34,112 nucleotides of DNA from positions 1 through 34,112 of the forward strand of contig NZ_JAQBOI010000274.1 in the NCBI RefSeq assembly GCF_028288105.1, given 5' to 3'. Shown piece by piece: positions 8,031 through 16,118 of this stretch. The notes under the pieces are model-generated. The model was not told the DNA's origin and ran no database searches. It was given only the letters and a program-made list of their open reading frames with translations. Numbering within the stretch: position 1 is the stretch's first letter; every line of letters begins with the position of its first letter. The position numbers and the translations under genes are program-made. Source of the stretch: Mucilaginibacter sp. (lineage in GTDB: Bacteria; Bacteroidota; Bacteroidia; Sphingobacteriales; Sphingobacteriaceae).

Positions 8031-9509
8031 TTAAAACCGGTATCCCAAAGTTAAGTAACCGTTGTTATTGCTGTTTCTTAACATGGCAGACGGGCTTGCG
8101 GTGCCAACATCATAAGGGAATATATTTTGGTTGCCCGAGGAGTGTGCATAGGTAGCATCTACGTAATAGCTGCCAAAGCGCAGGCCAACACCACCACTCA
8201 CGGTTTTAATATCGCTGCCGTTCTCTTTACGGGCGTTGCCTTGAATACCATAACCACCGCGTAGTAAAAAGAAATTGGTTAACCGGGCTTCGGCGCCAAC
8301 ATGCGCGTTAATAGTTGATTTGTATAAAGCTTTAATATCCGGGTTATCTATACGGTCACCGTCGTAGTCTGTGTTACTGCTTAGGTGCGCTGTGCTGTAG
8401 TCAACATACTCAACATCGCCGGTAATAAAACCAAAATGTTTAATAAATACTGATGCACCACCTGCTAATTTTAAAGGTGTACGTAAATTATAGTTCAGTG
8501 TATAATCGTCAGATTGGTTGCTGGTTGTAGAATTGTTTCCTATCTGTGAAGCAAGCCCTTCGTTATAAGCATCGTCTATATTGTAAAATGTAGGGGAGGT
8601 GAAAACCGCTCCTAAACGTACAGCTTCGGTAGGTTTATAAATAACACCCAGCCTTGCGGTAAACCCGGTACCTGTTGTTCTTTGGTTTTGTGAATATGCC
8701 GAACTAAAATCACGATTTACAGGTAGGTTGTTTTCTAACACAGATAGTGTGCCATCTTCGTAAAAGGTACTAAAAGAGGTATAATCTATATCGGTAAAGC
8801 TAAGGCCTAAACCTAAATAAAGCTTGTTGCTGTAATTACCACCGATAGAAAAATCGACAGATGATTGGCTTCCCCTACGATTAATAAAAGCTTCCTGGGT
8901 ATTTGGGCCTACATTGTTGGCCCTATACTCGGATGTGGTTGGGGTAAGGGCATACTGATCTATCAGTTGATGGTCATAAGCCCAGCCAGCTAAGGTACCC
9001 TCATCAATACCGAATTGGTTTGCCTGGTCTGCATAGTAATTATTGATAGAGTTGACATTATTTGTACCACCGTAATGAATGTTTTGGTTAAAATCGTTTG
9101 TGCGGCTAAAACCAACACCATAGTTAACGCTTAACCAACCTTTGTTTTTATCGGCACCGGCAGGTTTGCTTAGCTGGTTATAAATAACAAGGGCTGCATT
9201 ATTTAAATTAACAGTGTTACGGGAAGCTGAATTGGCTTGCCCAAAGTAGTTAGATTTAGATTTTGAACCATCAAACTCGGGCGTAATGCTAAACTCCGAC
9301 CGGGTAAAAAAGCCTAAGCCTGCGGGGTTACCACTAACATTGCTTAAGTCGCCGCCAACTGCAGTACCGGCATTACCAACCGCTTTTATACGCGAGGTAG
9401 ATCCGTTTGTAGTTTGCGAGAACCGGATGGCATCTTGCGAATACTGAGCAAAACTATTTTGGGTAAGTGCTACTATAGCAATTACACTTAGTATATATTT
9501 AATTTTCAT
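8031..9509 (-). CDS. OmpP1/FadL-family outer membrane protein
   Basis: Predicted 492-residue outer membrane beta-barrel of the FadL/OmpP1 group, often annotated in Bacteroidetes as a hemin receptor or transport protein. A signal peptide (YILSVIAIVALTQNSFAQ) precedes the family's N-terminal block RIKAVGNAGTAVGGDLSNVS with NPAGLGFF, which forms the plug-like start. The rest is alternating amphipathic strands rich in aromatic residues, with the barrel-like terminus NGYLTLGYRF. The family moves hydrophobic molecules across the outer membrane; the substrate here is unknown. It starts 20 bases after the Gly/Tyr-rich lipoprotein gene, so the two are probably co-transcribed. Confidence 0.88.
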   Translation of the reverse strand: MKIKYILSVIAIVALTQNSFAQYSQDAIRFSQTTNGSTSRIKAVGNAGTAVGGDLSNVSGNPAGLGFFTRSEFSITPEFDGSKSKSNYFGQANSASRNTVNLNNAALVIYNQLSKPAGADKNKGWLSVNYGVGFSRTNDFNQNIHYGGTNNVNSINNYYADQANQFGIDEGTLAGWAYDHQLIDQYALTPTTSEYRANNVGPNTQEAFINRRGSQSSVDFSIGGNYSNKLYLGLGLSFTDIDYTSFSTFYEDGTLSVLENNLPVNRDFSSAYSQNQRTTGTGFTARLGVIYKPTEAVRLGAVFTSPTFYNIDDAYNEGLASQIGNNSTTSNQSDDYTLNYNLRTPLKLAGGASVFIKHFGFITGDVEYVDYSTAHLSSNTDYDGDRIDNPDIKALYKSTINAHVGAEARLTNFFLLRGGYGIQGNARKENGSDIKTVSGGVGLRFGSYYVDATYAHSSGNQNIFPYDVGTASPSAMLRNSNNNGYLTLGYRF

Positions 9510-9529
9510 AAACTTTAGGTATGTTAAAA

Positions 9530-10381
9530 TTAGTTCCTTACTGGCCTGCCACCACCGCCGCCACCACCACTTGAACCGCCGCCGCCTCTTGAGCCACCGC
9601 TATTGCTTGATGGTGCAGGTGCAGAACGTTCAACACTTGGTTGATAAGTTGGCCTATCGGAACGTACACCACGTGTAGCACGGGTATCGCCATAAGCCGG
9701 CCTGCCCACATTACCGTTTGCAGGTCGCGACCCGCGGTTTGGAATGTAGCCTATGCCATTATTGTTGCCATAAGCTGTACGCGGGCGGTTACCAAATGCA
9801 GTACTGCCCGGGCTGCCGTTACCCCGGTAAGGGCGCGGGTTGTTGCGGTATGCCGAGTAGCCACCCCAATAGTTACCACCATAGCCATATCCATAACCAA
9901 TACCCCAGAATGAGTATGGTGAATAACCCCATGGCGAAAAGCCATAACCGTAACCACCCCATGGGTAACCACCGCCAAAACCACCGCCGTAGCCATAACC
10001 GAAACCGCCACCATAGCCAAAGCCGGCACCGTAACCAAAGCCAAAACCAAGGTTAAAGCCGCTGCCATAATAGCCATAAGGCGAGTAGCCAGAATAGAAA
10101 TTATCGTAATATCCGAAAGGAGAGTAATAACCGAAACGGTTTATACGTGATGAATAATCATCGTAGTAGTAGTAATCGTCTTCGTCGTCGTACTGGTCGT
10201 CGCCGGCATCCTGGTTGTATTCATCATTTCTGGTAATGTACACAGGCTCTTCGGCCGCGGTCGCGTGCGAGAAATACACGTCATCGTCGTTTTTTGAGGT
10301 GGTCGCAGTTTTGTTAACGGAGCAGGAACTCAGCGCTATAGCACTGATCAAAATCATTCCTTTAATAAGGTTCCTTTTCAT
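9530..10381 (-). CDS. Gly/Tyr-rich lipoprotein
   Basis: A 283-residue predicted lipoprotein; the fold is not recognised. The start at 10381 (MKRNLIKGMIL) puts a lipobox (ALSSC) at a proper distance, whereas the longer frame from 10465 would bury the signal peptide. After the acylated Cys come an Asp/Glu/Tyr-rich acidic stretch and a long low-complexity Gly/Tyr/Phe region with YGYGGG-type repeats. An Arg/Pro/Asn-rich zone and a Gly/Ser tail ending in RPVRN follow. The DNA coding the acidic part has runs of repeated trinucleotides. It probably acts at the cell surface or in the periplasm, alongside the barrel protein downstream. Confidence 0.8.
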   Translation of the reverse strand: MKRNLIKGMILISAIALSSCSVNKTATTSKNDDDVYFSHATAAEEPVYITRNDEYNQDAGDDQYDDEDDYYYYDDYSSRINRFGYYSPFGYYDNFYSGYSPYGYYGSGFNLGFGFGYGAGFGYGGGFGYGYGGGFGGGYPWGGYGYGFSPWGYSPYSFWGIGYGYGYGGNYWGGYSAYRNNPRPYRGNGSPGSTAFGNRPRTAYGNNNGIGYIPNRGSRPANGNVGRPAYGDTRATRGVRSDRPTYQPSVERSAPAPSSNSGGSRGGGGSSGGGGGGGRPVRN

Positions 10382-10439
10382 TTTTGTAAGGATGTAAAGT
10401 TCTAAGGTCAAATAAACGTATAAATTTATAAATTTGGGC

Positions 10440-10457
10440 GTTATTAATTTTAATAAC
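10440..10457. promoter_or_regulatory. Short perfect palindrome between divergent genes
   Basis: GTTATTAA and TTAATAAC flank a 2-base centre, 31 bases ahead of the proS ATG and 58 bases ahead of the lipoprotein start. It could be an operator, but AT-rich DNA gives such palindromes by chance. Confidence 0.25.
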
Positions 10458-10488
10458 AAAGTCAATTTTCTATTCCAAAAATCAATAT

Positions 10489-11961
10489 ATGAGTAAAGGT
10501 GTTATTAGTAAAGACGAAGATTATTCGCAATGGTTTAACGACTTAATAATTAAATCTGATCTTGCCGAATATTCGCCGGTGAGAGGCTGCATGATCATTA
10601 AACCGTATGGTTATTCTATCTGGGAAAAAATACAGGCGGTGCTCGATAAAATGTTTAAAGAAACAGGGCACAGTAATGCTTACTTTCCGTTGTTGATACC
10701 AAAATCCTTTTTCTCAAAAGAAGCCAGCCACGTGGAAGGCTTCGCTAAAGAATGTGCCGTGGTTACCCACTACAGGCTAAAGAACGATGGAAGCGGTAAT
10801 ATTGTTGTGGATGAGGATGCGAAATTAGAAGAAGAATTAATTATCCGTCCAACATCAGAAACTATCATCTGGAACACCTACCGCGGATGGATCCAAAGCT
10901 ACCGCGATCTGCCTATTCTGGTAAACCAATGGGCCAACGTTATGCGCTGGGAAATGCGTACCCGTTTGTTTTTGCGTACCAGCGAATTTTTATGGCAGGA
11001 AGGCCATACCGCCCACGCAACAGCCGACGAAGCAATAGCCGAAACAGAACAAATGCTGAACGTTTATGCAGATTTTGCCGAAAACTGGATGGCATTGCCC
11101 GTTGTAAAAGGCCGTAAAACACCCAACGAACGTTTCGCCGGTGCTTTAGATACCTATTGTATTGAAGCTTTAATGCAGGATGGTAAAGCGCTGCAGGCAG
11201 GTACATCTCACTTTTTAGGGCAAAATTTTGCCAAGGCGTTTGATGTAAAGTTTACCAATAAAGAAAACGTACAGGATTTTGTTTGGGCAACCTCATGGGG
11301 GGTATCAACCCGTTTAATTGGCGCGCTGATAATGGCCCACTCTGACGATGCCGGTTTGGTATTGCCACCAAAATTGGCACCAATACAGGTTGTTATTGTA
11401 CCAATTTATAAACACGACGAGGAACTGGAAAACATTACCACGTTTGTAAACGCACTTACAAAAGAGCTGCGTTCAAAAGATATCACTGTTAAGTTTGATA
11501 AACGCGATACACACCGCCCGGGTGCTAAGTTTGCCGAGTACGAACTGAAAGGCGTTCCATTGCGCGTTGCCATTGGCAGCAGGGATATGCAAAACGGTAC
11601 AGTTGAGCTTGCCCGCAGGGATACCAAAACAAAAGAAACGGTAAACCAGGAAGGCCTTGCCGCGCATATCGAAGCTTTATTAGAAGAGATTCAAACAAAT
11701 ATCTACGCAAAAGCGGCAACGTTCCGCGAGGAAAACACTACCGAGGTGGATACTTACGACGAGTTTAAGCGCATGCTTGATGAGCAGCCGGGCTTTTTAT
11801 CGGCCCATTGGGATGGCACCGCCGAAACCGAACAAAAAATAAAAGATGAAACTAAGGCTACAATCCGTTGTATACCTTTGAACAATAAACAGGAAGAAGG
11901 CAAATGTATTTTGACGGGTAAACCGTCTACGCAAAGGGTACTTTTCGCAAGAGCGTATTAA
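10489..11961 (+). CDS. proS: Prolyl-tRNA synthetase, archaeal/eukaryote-like type
   Basis: Class II synthetase that charges tRNA-Pro. The 490-residue length and lack of the bacterial editing insertion place it in the short archaeal/eukaryote-like ProRS group common in Bacteroidetes. The class II core is visible: [34 protein letters not shown] (Pro-binding TxE loop), motif 2 [20 protein letters not shown] with HTAHA, and an [12 protein letters not shown] block. An anticodon-binding domain follows at about 300-400 and a C-terminal extension ends in RVLFARAY. It starts with ATG and no terminator is visible; the inverted 40-bp repeat starts 2 bases after the stop. Confidence 0.97.
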   Translation: MSKGVISKDEDYSQWFNDLIIKSDLAEYSPVRGCMIIKPYGYSIWEKIQAVLDKMFKETGHSNAYFPLLIPKSFFSKEASHVEGFAKECAVVTHYRLKNDGSGNIVVDEDAKLEEELIIRPTSETIIWNTYRGWIQSYRDLPILVNQWANVMRWEMRTRLFLRTSEFLWQEGHTAHATADEAIAETEQMLNVYADFAENWMALPVVKGRKTPNERFAGALDTYCIEALMQDGKALQAGTSHFLGQNFAKAFDVKFTNKENVQDFVWATSWGVSTRLIGALIMAHSDDAGLVLPPKLAPIQVVIVPIYKHDEELENITTFVNALTKELRSKDITVKFDKRDTHRPGAKFAEYELKGVPLRVAIGSRDMQNGTVELARRDTKTKETVNQEGLAAHIEALLEEIQTNIYAKAATFREENTTEVDTYDEFKRMLDEQPGFLSAHWDGTAETEQKIKDETKATIRCIPLNNKQEEGKCILTGKPSTQRVLFARAY

Positions 11962-11962
11962 T

Positions 11963-12001
11963 GATTAGTGAGTGGTTGATTGGGTTAAGTGGTGAATGGT
12001 T
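11963..12001 (-). repeat. Interspersed 40-bp repeat, copy B (inverted)
   Basis: The reverse complement of copies A (1552-1591) and C (12471-12510), with a few differences, mainly at the end nearest proS. It starts 2 bases after the proS stop and, with copy C, forms ~39-bp terminal inverted repeats around the S23 gene. Confidence 0.85.
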
Positions 12002-12056
12002 TTAGCTGCACATGCATTTTTAATATTTAAAGACTAATAAACCACCAATCAAAAAT

Positions 12057-12425
12057 ATGGCCTCATTTACGGATCTGGAAACATGGAAGCAATCAAGAAA
12101 GATCAGGAACTACGTTTCTGATCTTGTAAAGAAATTCCCGGTTGACGAAAAATTTAGACTGATAGACCAGATCATACGTTCTTCCCGTTCTATTGGTAAT
12201 AATTTGGCAGAAGGACACGGCCGTTTTCATTATCAGGATAATATCCGCTTTTGTATAATGGCAAGAGGTTCATTAACCGAAACGCTGGATCATTTGATTA
12301 TCGCATTAGACGAGAAAATTATTAGTGAAGAAACTTTGCAATCATTTCAACCGGAGTACGAAAGCTGTTTGAAATTAATAAATGGTTACATTCAATATTT
12401 AAAAAGTAAAAAAACGGGTGAATAG
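12057..12425 (+). CDS. Four helix bundle protein (S23 / 23S rRNA-IVP family)
   Basis: A 122-residue protein of the family first described from intervening sequences in 23S rRNA genes (S23/IVP), related to the Avd accessory protein of diversity-generating retroelements. The signature RSSRSIGNNLAEGHGRF is present at about 42-58, preceded by the typical start FTDLETWKQSRKI and followed by helices MARGSLTETLDHLIIALDEK and a C-terminal LINGYIQYLKS. These proteins form helical oligomers that probably bind nucleic acid; cellular function is unknown. It lies in a protein-gene spacer, not in rRNA, and is flanked by ~40-bp inverted repeats. Confidence 0.92.
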   Translation: MASFTDLETWKQSRKIRNYVSDLVKKFPVDEKFRLIDQIIRSSRSIGNNLAEGHGRFHYQDNIRFCIMARGSLTETLDHLIIALDEKIISEETLQSFQPEYESCLKLINGYIQYLKSKKTGE

Positions 12426-12470
12426 TTGATTGTGAGAGTAGTTGATTTACGTCGCTGCTCCCCAACAAAC

Positions 12471-12510
12471 AACCACTCACCACTTAACTCAATCAACCAC
12501 TCACCAACCC
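12471..12510 (+). repeat. Interspersed 40-bp repeat, copy C
   Basis: A 40-base copy differing from copy A at two positions by eye. It ends one base before the ATG of the cystathionine gamma-synthase-like gene, so it forms that gene's immediate leader. A weaker similar stretch on the opposite strand lies at about 12418-12447. Confidence 0.88.
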
Positions 12511-12511
12511 C

Positions 12512-13651
12512 ATGAAATTCGGAACAAAAGCAATCCACGCAGGGCAGGAGCCCGACCCAACTACCGGCGCTATTATGACGCCGATATACCAGACATCAAC
12601 CTACTGGCAAAAATCGCCGGGCGATAATAAGGGTTACGAGTACTCGCGCGGTACAAACCCAACCCGCAAGGCGCTGGAAGATTGTTTGGCAGCTTTAGAG
12701 AACGCAAAGTACGGCCTGGCTTTCTCGAGCGGTATGGGTGCTACTGACGCGGTAATGAAATTGCTTGCCCCGGGCGATGAGGTGATTACCGGTAATGATC
12801 TTTACGGAGGCTCATACCGTATCTTTACTAAGATATACGCCAATTATGGCATCAAATTCCATTTCCTTGATCTGTCGAACCCCGATATTATCAACGAATA
12901 TGTGAATGATAAAACTAAACTGGTTTGGATAGAAACACCTACCAACCCTACCATGCAGGTGGTGGATATTGAAGCGATAGGCAAAATAACGAAAGCTAAA
13001 AATCTGCTGTTTGTGGTAGATAATACCTTTGCTTCGCCTTACCTGCAAAACCCTATTGATATGGGTGCCGATGTGGTAATGCACTCGGTTACCAAATACA
13101 TTGGCGGCCACAGCGACGTGGTAATGGGTGCCCTGATGCTGAACGATGAGGAGCTTTACAAAAAGCTTTGGTTCATTTACAATGCCTGCGGAGCTACACC
13201 GGGCCCTATGGATAGCTTTTTGGTGCTACGTGGCATAAAAACCCTGCACCTGCGCATGAAAGCGCATTGCGAAAACGGCCGCCAGATTGCCGAGTTTTTG
13301 AAAGACCACCCGCGCGTAGAAAAGATCTACTGGCCGGGTTTCCCTGATTCTAAAAACCACGATATAGCCAAAAAGCAAATGCGCGATTTTGGTGGTATGA
13401 TATCCATTGTATTAAAAGGTGCCGATCTAAAGGAAACTTTCCGCATTGCATCGTCATTTAAAGTATTTGCCCTGGCCGAATCATTAGGCGGTGTAGAATC
13501 GTTGATCAACCACCCCGTAAGCATGACCCACGGATCTATCCCTAAAGAGGAGCGTGAAAAAGCCGGTGTGGTAGATAATTTACTGCGCCTAAGTGTAGGG
13601 GTAGAGGATATTGAAGACTTGTTAGAAGATTTGAAACAGGCATTAGCTTAA
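12512..13651 (+). CDS. Cystathionine gamma-synthase-like PLP enzyme
   Basis: PLP-dependent transsulfuration enzyme of the Cys/Met metabolism family, 379 residues. The Schiff-base lysine is K195 in [12 protein letters not shown]. Other family blocks are [20 protein letters not shown], the [14 protein letters not shown] phosphate-binding region, [36 protein letters not shown] and the C-terminal [12 protein letters not shown] with [10 protein letters not shown]. It may be a gamma-synthase, a gamma-lyase or a bifunctional enzyme; the family is firm but the exact reaction is not. It starts directly after repeat copy C with no promoter box I can identify. Confidence 0.92.
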   Translation: MKFGTKAIHAGQEPDPTTGAIMTPIYQTSTYWQKSPGDNKGYEYSRGTNPTRKALEDCLAALENAKYGLAFSSGMGATDAVMKLLAPGDEVITGNDLYGGSYRIFTKIYANYGIKFHFLDLSNPDIINEYVNDKTKLVWIETPTNPTMQVVDIEAIGKITKAKNLLFVVDNTFASPYLQNPIDMGADVVMHSVTKYIGGHSDVVMGALMLNDEELYKKLWFIYNACGATPGPMDSFLVLRGIKTLHLRMKAHCENGRQIAEFLKDHPRVEKIYWPGFPDSKNHDIAKKQMRDFGGMISIVLKGADLKETFRIASSFKVFALAESLGGVESLINHPVSMTHGSIPKEEREKAGVVDNLLRLSVGVEDIEDLLEDLKQALA

Positions 13652-13672
13652 GAAAAGCCAGTATATAAGAGT

Positions 13673-13716
13673 CAAGAGCCAAGACGACAAGTTCCATTCT
13701 TGTTTCTTGGCTCTTG
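13673..13716. repeat. Palindromic intergenic element
   Basis: CAAGAGCCAAGACGACAAG (13673-13691) and CTTGTTTCTTGGCTCTTG (13699-13716) form a long stem with one small bulge and a 7-base loop. It is 21 bases after the stop at 13651 and may act as a terminator. It extends over a possible upstream TTG start of the next gene. Its wording differs from the other repeats in this window. Confidence 0.7.
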
Positions 13717-13734
13717 TTTCTTAATTCTAAAATT

Positions 13735-14592
13735 ATGAATGATAACCTCAAGTCCTTCCTCGACCAAAAAGTTGCCCAATATAACCGCCCCGAGTTTATT
13801 GCGAACGACCCGATAAGTATCCCGCACCTATTCAGCAAAAAGCAGGATATCGAGATCATGGGGTTTTGGGCGGCCACACTGGCTTGGGGGCAACGGGTTA
13901 CTATCATCAAAAAGTGCAGGGAATTAATTACCCTGATGGATGGCGCACCCTACGATTTCATCATCAACCACGAAGAACCCGACCTGAAGAAACTCCTGCA
14001 CTTTAAGCACCGTACCTTTAATGATATTGATACGCTATATTTCATAGCATTTTTTAGATGGCATTACGAGAACTATGATAGTTTGGAGGATGCATTTGTA
14101 CCGAAGCCCCCCAGCCCCCTGAAGGGGGAGCAGGATACCTTACTTGCTAATCAAAAACTCCCCCTTCAGGGGGGTGGGGGGCCTGTGGAAACTGCCCTCA
14201 ACCACTTCCGTTCTTATTTCTTCTCCTTACCTGATTTTCCGCATCGTACAAAAAAGCATGTGTCATCTCCATCGCAAAAATCTACCTGTAAACGGCTGAA
14301 TATGTTTTTGCGCTGGATGGTACGTAAGGATAATAATGGTGTGGATTTTGGCATCTGGAACCGACTAAAATCCGCCGACCTGATCTGCCCCTGCGACCTG
14401 CACGTTGACCGTGTTGCACGCCACCTCAAACTCATTACCCGCAAACAAACCGACTGGCAAACGGCCATTGAATTAACCGAAGGTCTAAAAGAACTTGACC
14501 CTCTTGATCCCGTTAAATATGACTTCGCCCTGTTTGGTTTGGGTATCGAGGAGCGCTGGGGGATAGAAGGGATATTGCCGGAGTTTGATTGA
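13735..14592 (+). CDS. TIGR02757 family protein (DUF2400) with an in-frame repeat insert
   Basis: A 285-residue cytoplasmic protein of the TIGR02757/DUF2400 family; its function is not established. Recognisable blocks include YNRPEFIANDPISIPHLF, EIMGFWAATLAWGQR, a charged middle RTFNDIDTLYFIAFFRWHY, then RLNMFLRWMVRKDNNGVDFG, CPCDLHVDRVARHLKLI and the end KYDFALFGLGIEERWG. The ATG at 13735 is preferred over a TTG at 13714 inside the hairpin. About residues 124-150 (KPPSPLKGE to LPLQGGGGP) are encoded by a G/C-rich palindrome at 14106-14182 that appears inserted between conserved parts. The frame stays open through the insert, so the protein is probably made. Confidence 0.87.
   Translation: MNDNLKSFLDQKVAQYNRPEFIANDPISIPHLFSKKQDIEIMGFWAATLAWGQRVTIIKKCRELITLMDGAPYDFIINHEEPDLKKLLHFKHRTFNDIDTLYFIAFFRWHYENYDSLEDAFVPKPPSPLKGEQDTLLANQKLPLQGGGGPVETALNHFRSYFFSLPDFPHRTKKHVSSPSQKSTCKRLNMFLRWMVRKDNNGVDFGIWNRLKSADLICPCDLHVDRVARHLKLITRKQTDWQTAIELTEGLKELDPLDPVKYDFALFGLGIEERWGIEGILPEFD
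14106..14182. repeat. G/C-rich palindrome inserted in frame in a gene
   Basis: Arms at 14106-14130 and about 14158-14182 are 25 bases each with one mismatch by eye, around a 27-base AT-richer loop. Its base composition is unlike the surrounding gene, and it is translated as KPPSPLKGE...KLPLQGGGG. I recall similar C-run/G-run palindromes between genes in other Bacteroidetes, unverified. Confidence 0.8.
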
Positions 14593-14602
14593 ATAGGTCG
14601 CC

Positions 14603-14700
14603 TGTCATTTCGAACGATAGTGAGAAATCTTGTTCGTTTGATAGGCGGTGAACTTTGCATAATGAACAAGATTTCTCCTCGTACCTCGTTCGAAATGACA
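14603..14700. repeat. REP-like palindromic element
   Basis: A left arm beginning TGTCATTTCGAACGA (14603-14635) and a right arm ending TCGTTCGAAATGACA (14664-14700) are inverted copies of about 33-37 bases that differ by a 4-base indel. The loop is about 28 bases. It lies in the spacer after the TIGR02757 gene. This wording is, from memory, a frequent intergenic palindrome in Sphingobacteriaceae. Confidence 0.85.
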
Positions 14701-14735
14701 ATAGTTTTTTAACTTTAAGTCAAAATACAATCCCA

Positions 14736-15104
14736 TTGGCAACATCAGAAGAATACAACCTGTCAGATTTCCTGAACGGAAAAAGCGAGCATACGCTTAT
14801 GCTGTTTGATCATTTTGTAAATAGCATTAATACTATTGGTAAAGTAGAATTAGTACCGTTGAAAAGTATGATAGGCCTGGATAATGGCCATAAACGTATT
14901 GCCTATATCACCCAATTGGGTAAAAATTTCATCCATGTAGTATTCCCGTTTAAGCAGGAATATCCGGATAATCTCTGTTTCCAGAAAATAGCCCAGGTGC
15001 CCGGCCAGCAACAGTTCAATCACCATTTCAGGATGTTGAATATAGAGGATGTGAATGATGAAGTGTTAGAATTTATGCGTTTCGCTTATCGCGAAGAAGC
15101 CTGA
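14736..15104 (+). CDS. DUF5655-like protein, probable TTG start
   Basis: A 122-residue soluble protein that resembles DUF5655 proteins. Key parts are SEEYNLSDFLNGKSEHTLML, FVNSINTIGKVELVPLKSMI, HKRIAYITQLGKNFIHVVFP and the tail NHHFRMLNIEDVNDEVLEFM. Function is unknown; the family often occurs alone or as a C-terminal domain. The frame has no ATG upstream of the conserved start. A TTG at 14736 (TTG GCA ACA TCA GAA) fits best, because residues upstream are encoded by the REP-like element, including a TTG at 14655 in the loop. It is convergent with msrA, with a 17-base gap. Confidence 0.75.
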   Translation: MATSEEYNLSDFLNGKSEHTLMLFDHFVNSINTIGKVELVPLKSMIGLDNGHKRIAYITQLGKNFIHVVFPFKQEYPDNLCFQKIAQVPGQQQFNHHFRMLNIEDVNDEVLEFMRFAYREEA

Positions 15105-15121
15105 AAAATGAACAGCATTAT

Positions 15122-15613
15122 CTAACTCAGTTTCCAGTCGGGCCTTTCAAAATGGCAGGTATAACCATAAGGGTGCTTTTTTAAATAATCCTGATGCTCC
15201 TCTTCTGCATCCCAAAAATCAGTTTCAGGTACTACTTCGGTAACTATTTTACCAGGCCATATACCAGAAGCTTCCATTTCTGCGATCAATGCATTTGCTG
15301 TTTCGCGCTGGCTTTCATTGGAATAAAAAATGGCAGAACGATACGAAGCGCCAATGTCGTTGCCTTGTCTGTTCCGTGTTGTTGGATCATGGATCTGGAA
15401 GAAGTATTCCAACAGTGCACGATAAGATAAAACTGACGGATCAAACACTACTGCTATGGCTTCAGCATGTGTACCATGGTTCCGGTATGTTGCATTCGGT
15501 ACGTTGCCGCCGGTGTATCCCACAACAGTAGAAATAACACCGGGATATTGCTTGATAAGTTCTTCTACTCCCCAAAAACAACCGCCGGCCAAAATAGCTT
15601 TTTCAGTATTCAT
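15122..15613 (-). CDS. msrA: Peptide-methionine (S)-S-oxide reductase
   Basis: Repairs oxidised methionine (S-sulfoxide) in proteins. The 163-residue product has the catalytic motif GCFWG with the nucleophile C12, the GYTGG motif, the [18 protein letters not shown] block and the [12 protein letters not shown] segment. No resolving Cys at a classical C-terminal position is obvious: the only later Cys lies in [12 protein letters not shown]. It is probably cytoplasmic, as no signal peptide is seen. It is convergent with the DUF5655 gene and stands alone otherwise. Confidence 0.96.
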   Translation of the reverse strand: MNTEKAILAGGCFWGVEELIKQYPGVISTVVGYTGGNVPNATYRNHGTHAEAIAVVFDPSVLSYRALLEYFFQIHDPTTRNRQGNDIGASYRSAIFYSNESQRETANALIAEMEASGIWPGKIVTEVVPETDFWDAEEEHQDYLKKHPYGYTCHFERPDWKLS

Positions 15614-15821
15614 ATAGCTTTATTTTAATGATAACTAAGGTATGGGACAAATAATTAAATGGCAACAATAACCGCAGTTTGCTCCATTCATTTTACCCTT
15701 AGCTTACATATTAAAGAAGGGTAATAGCTATTTGTTTGGGCGGATATTGAAATATAAGAACCACAAACGTATAGATATCCATTATAGATTCGTTACCAAA
15801 AGTTTGGGCTTTTAAAAAAGA

Positions 15822-16109
15822 TTATTGAGGATGGTGATGTGTGCCGGGATCGATCATCGCTATCCCGCTCTCATAGAAATCATTAGAAAAAGCCGGCCTG
15901 TTTTTAGCCTTGTTGTAATCCGACTCTTTTTTAAGAATATAAAATACCAGTGCCGACCAAATGAACGGCACAAGAACCGTAAACCAGGTGTTTATTCGCT
16001 TTTGCTTTTTAGTGAAAAGTGTTGTGTTGCCTATTCTGATAATGGTATATATGGCAAGAAAAGCATGGGCTATAAGTAATAAAAGAAGTATTATCTCTAT
16101 GCCGTCCAT
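15822..16109 (-). CDS. Small membrane protein (95 aa)
   Basis: Not recognised with confidence. Two hydrophobic helices, at about 4-26 (IEIILLLLLIAHAFLAIYTI) and 41-60 (TWFTVLVPFIWSALVFYIL), are separated by a basic loop (KKQKRIN). The layout recalls the N-terminal membrane module of cardiolipin synthase-like proteins, but key residues are not clear. The soluble tail ends in HHHPQ. It lies 9 bases after the NdpA-type gene on the same strand and may be co-transcribed with it. Confidence 0.6.
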   Translation of the reverse strand: MDGIEIILLLLLIAHAFLAIYTIIRIGNTTLFTKKQKRINTWFTVLVPFIWSALVFYILKKESDYNKAKNRPAFSNDFYESGIAMIDPGTHHHPQ

Positions 16110-16118
16110 ATCTCAAAT

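Larger units (their letters stand above)
11963..12510. mobile_element. Candidate S23 gene cassette with terminal inverted repeats
   Basis: A 548-bp unit made of repeat copy B (inverted), the four-helix-bundle gene and copy C. It occupies nearly the entire spacer between the proS stop (11961) and the next start codon (12512). No transposase is present and no target-site duplication is visible. Mobility is inference from the layout and from the third, solo copy near rpsO. Confidence 0.45.

Noticed and set aside
9751..10077. A 108-codon minus-strand frame in the Gly/Tyr-rich gene
   Set aside because: It is an out-of-frame reading of low-complexity DNA (Ala/Val/Met-rich) and has no start context of its own.
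10465..10465. A longer start for the Gly/Tyr-rich lipoprotein
   Set aside because: It would place 28 residues ahead of a well-formed lipoprotein signal peptide; the ATG at 10381 fits.
1552..12510. Whether the three 40-bp repeats form a CRISPR-like array
   Set aside because: Only three copies, far apart, in mixed orientation, with no regular spacers and no cas genes.
12442..12627. A plus-strand frame covering repeat copy C and the cystathionine gene start
   Set aside because: It reads the repeat and the known gene in the wrong frame.
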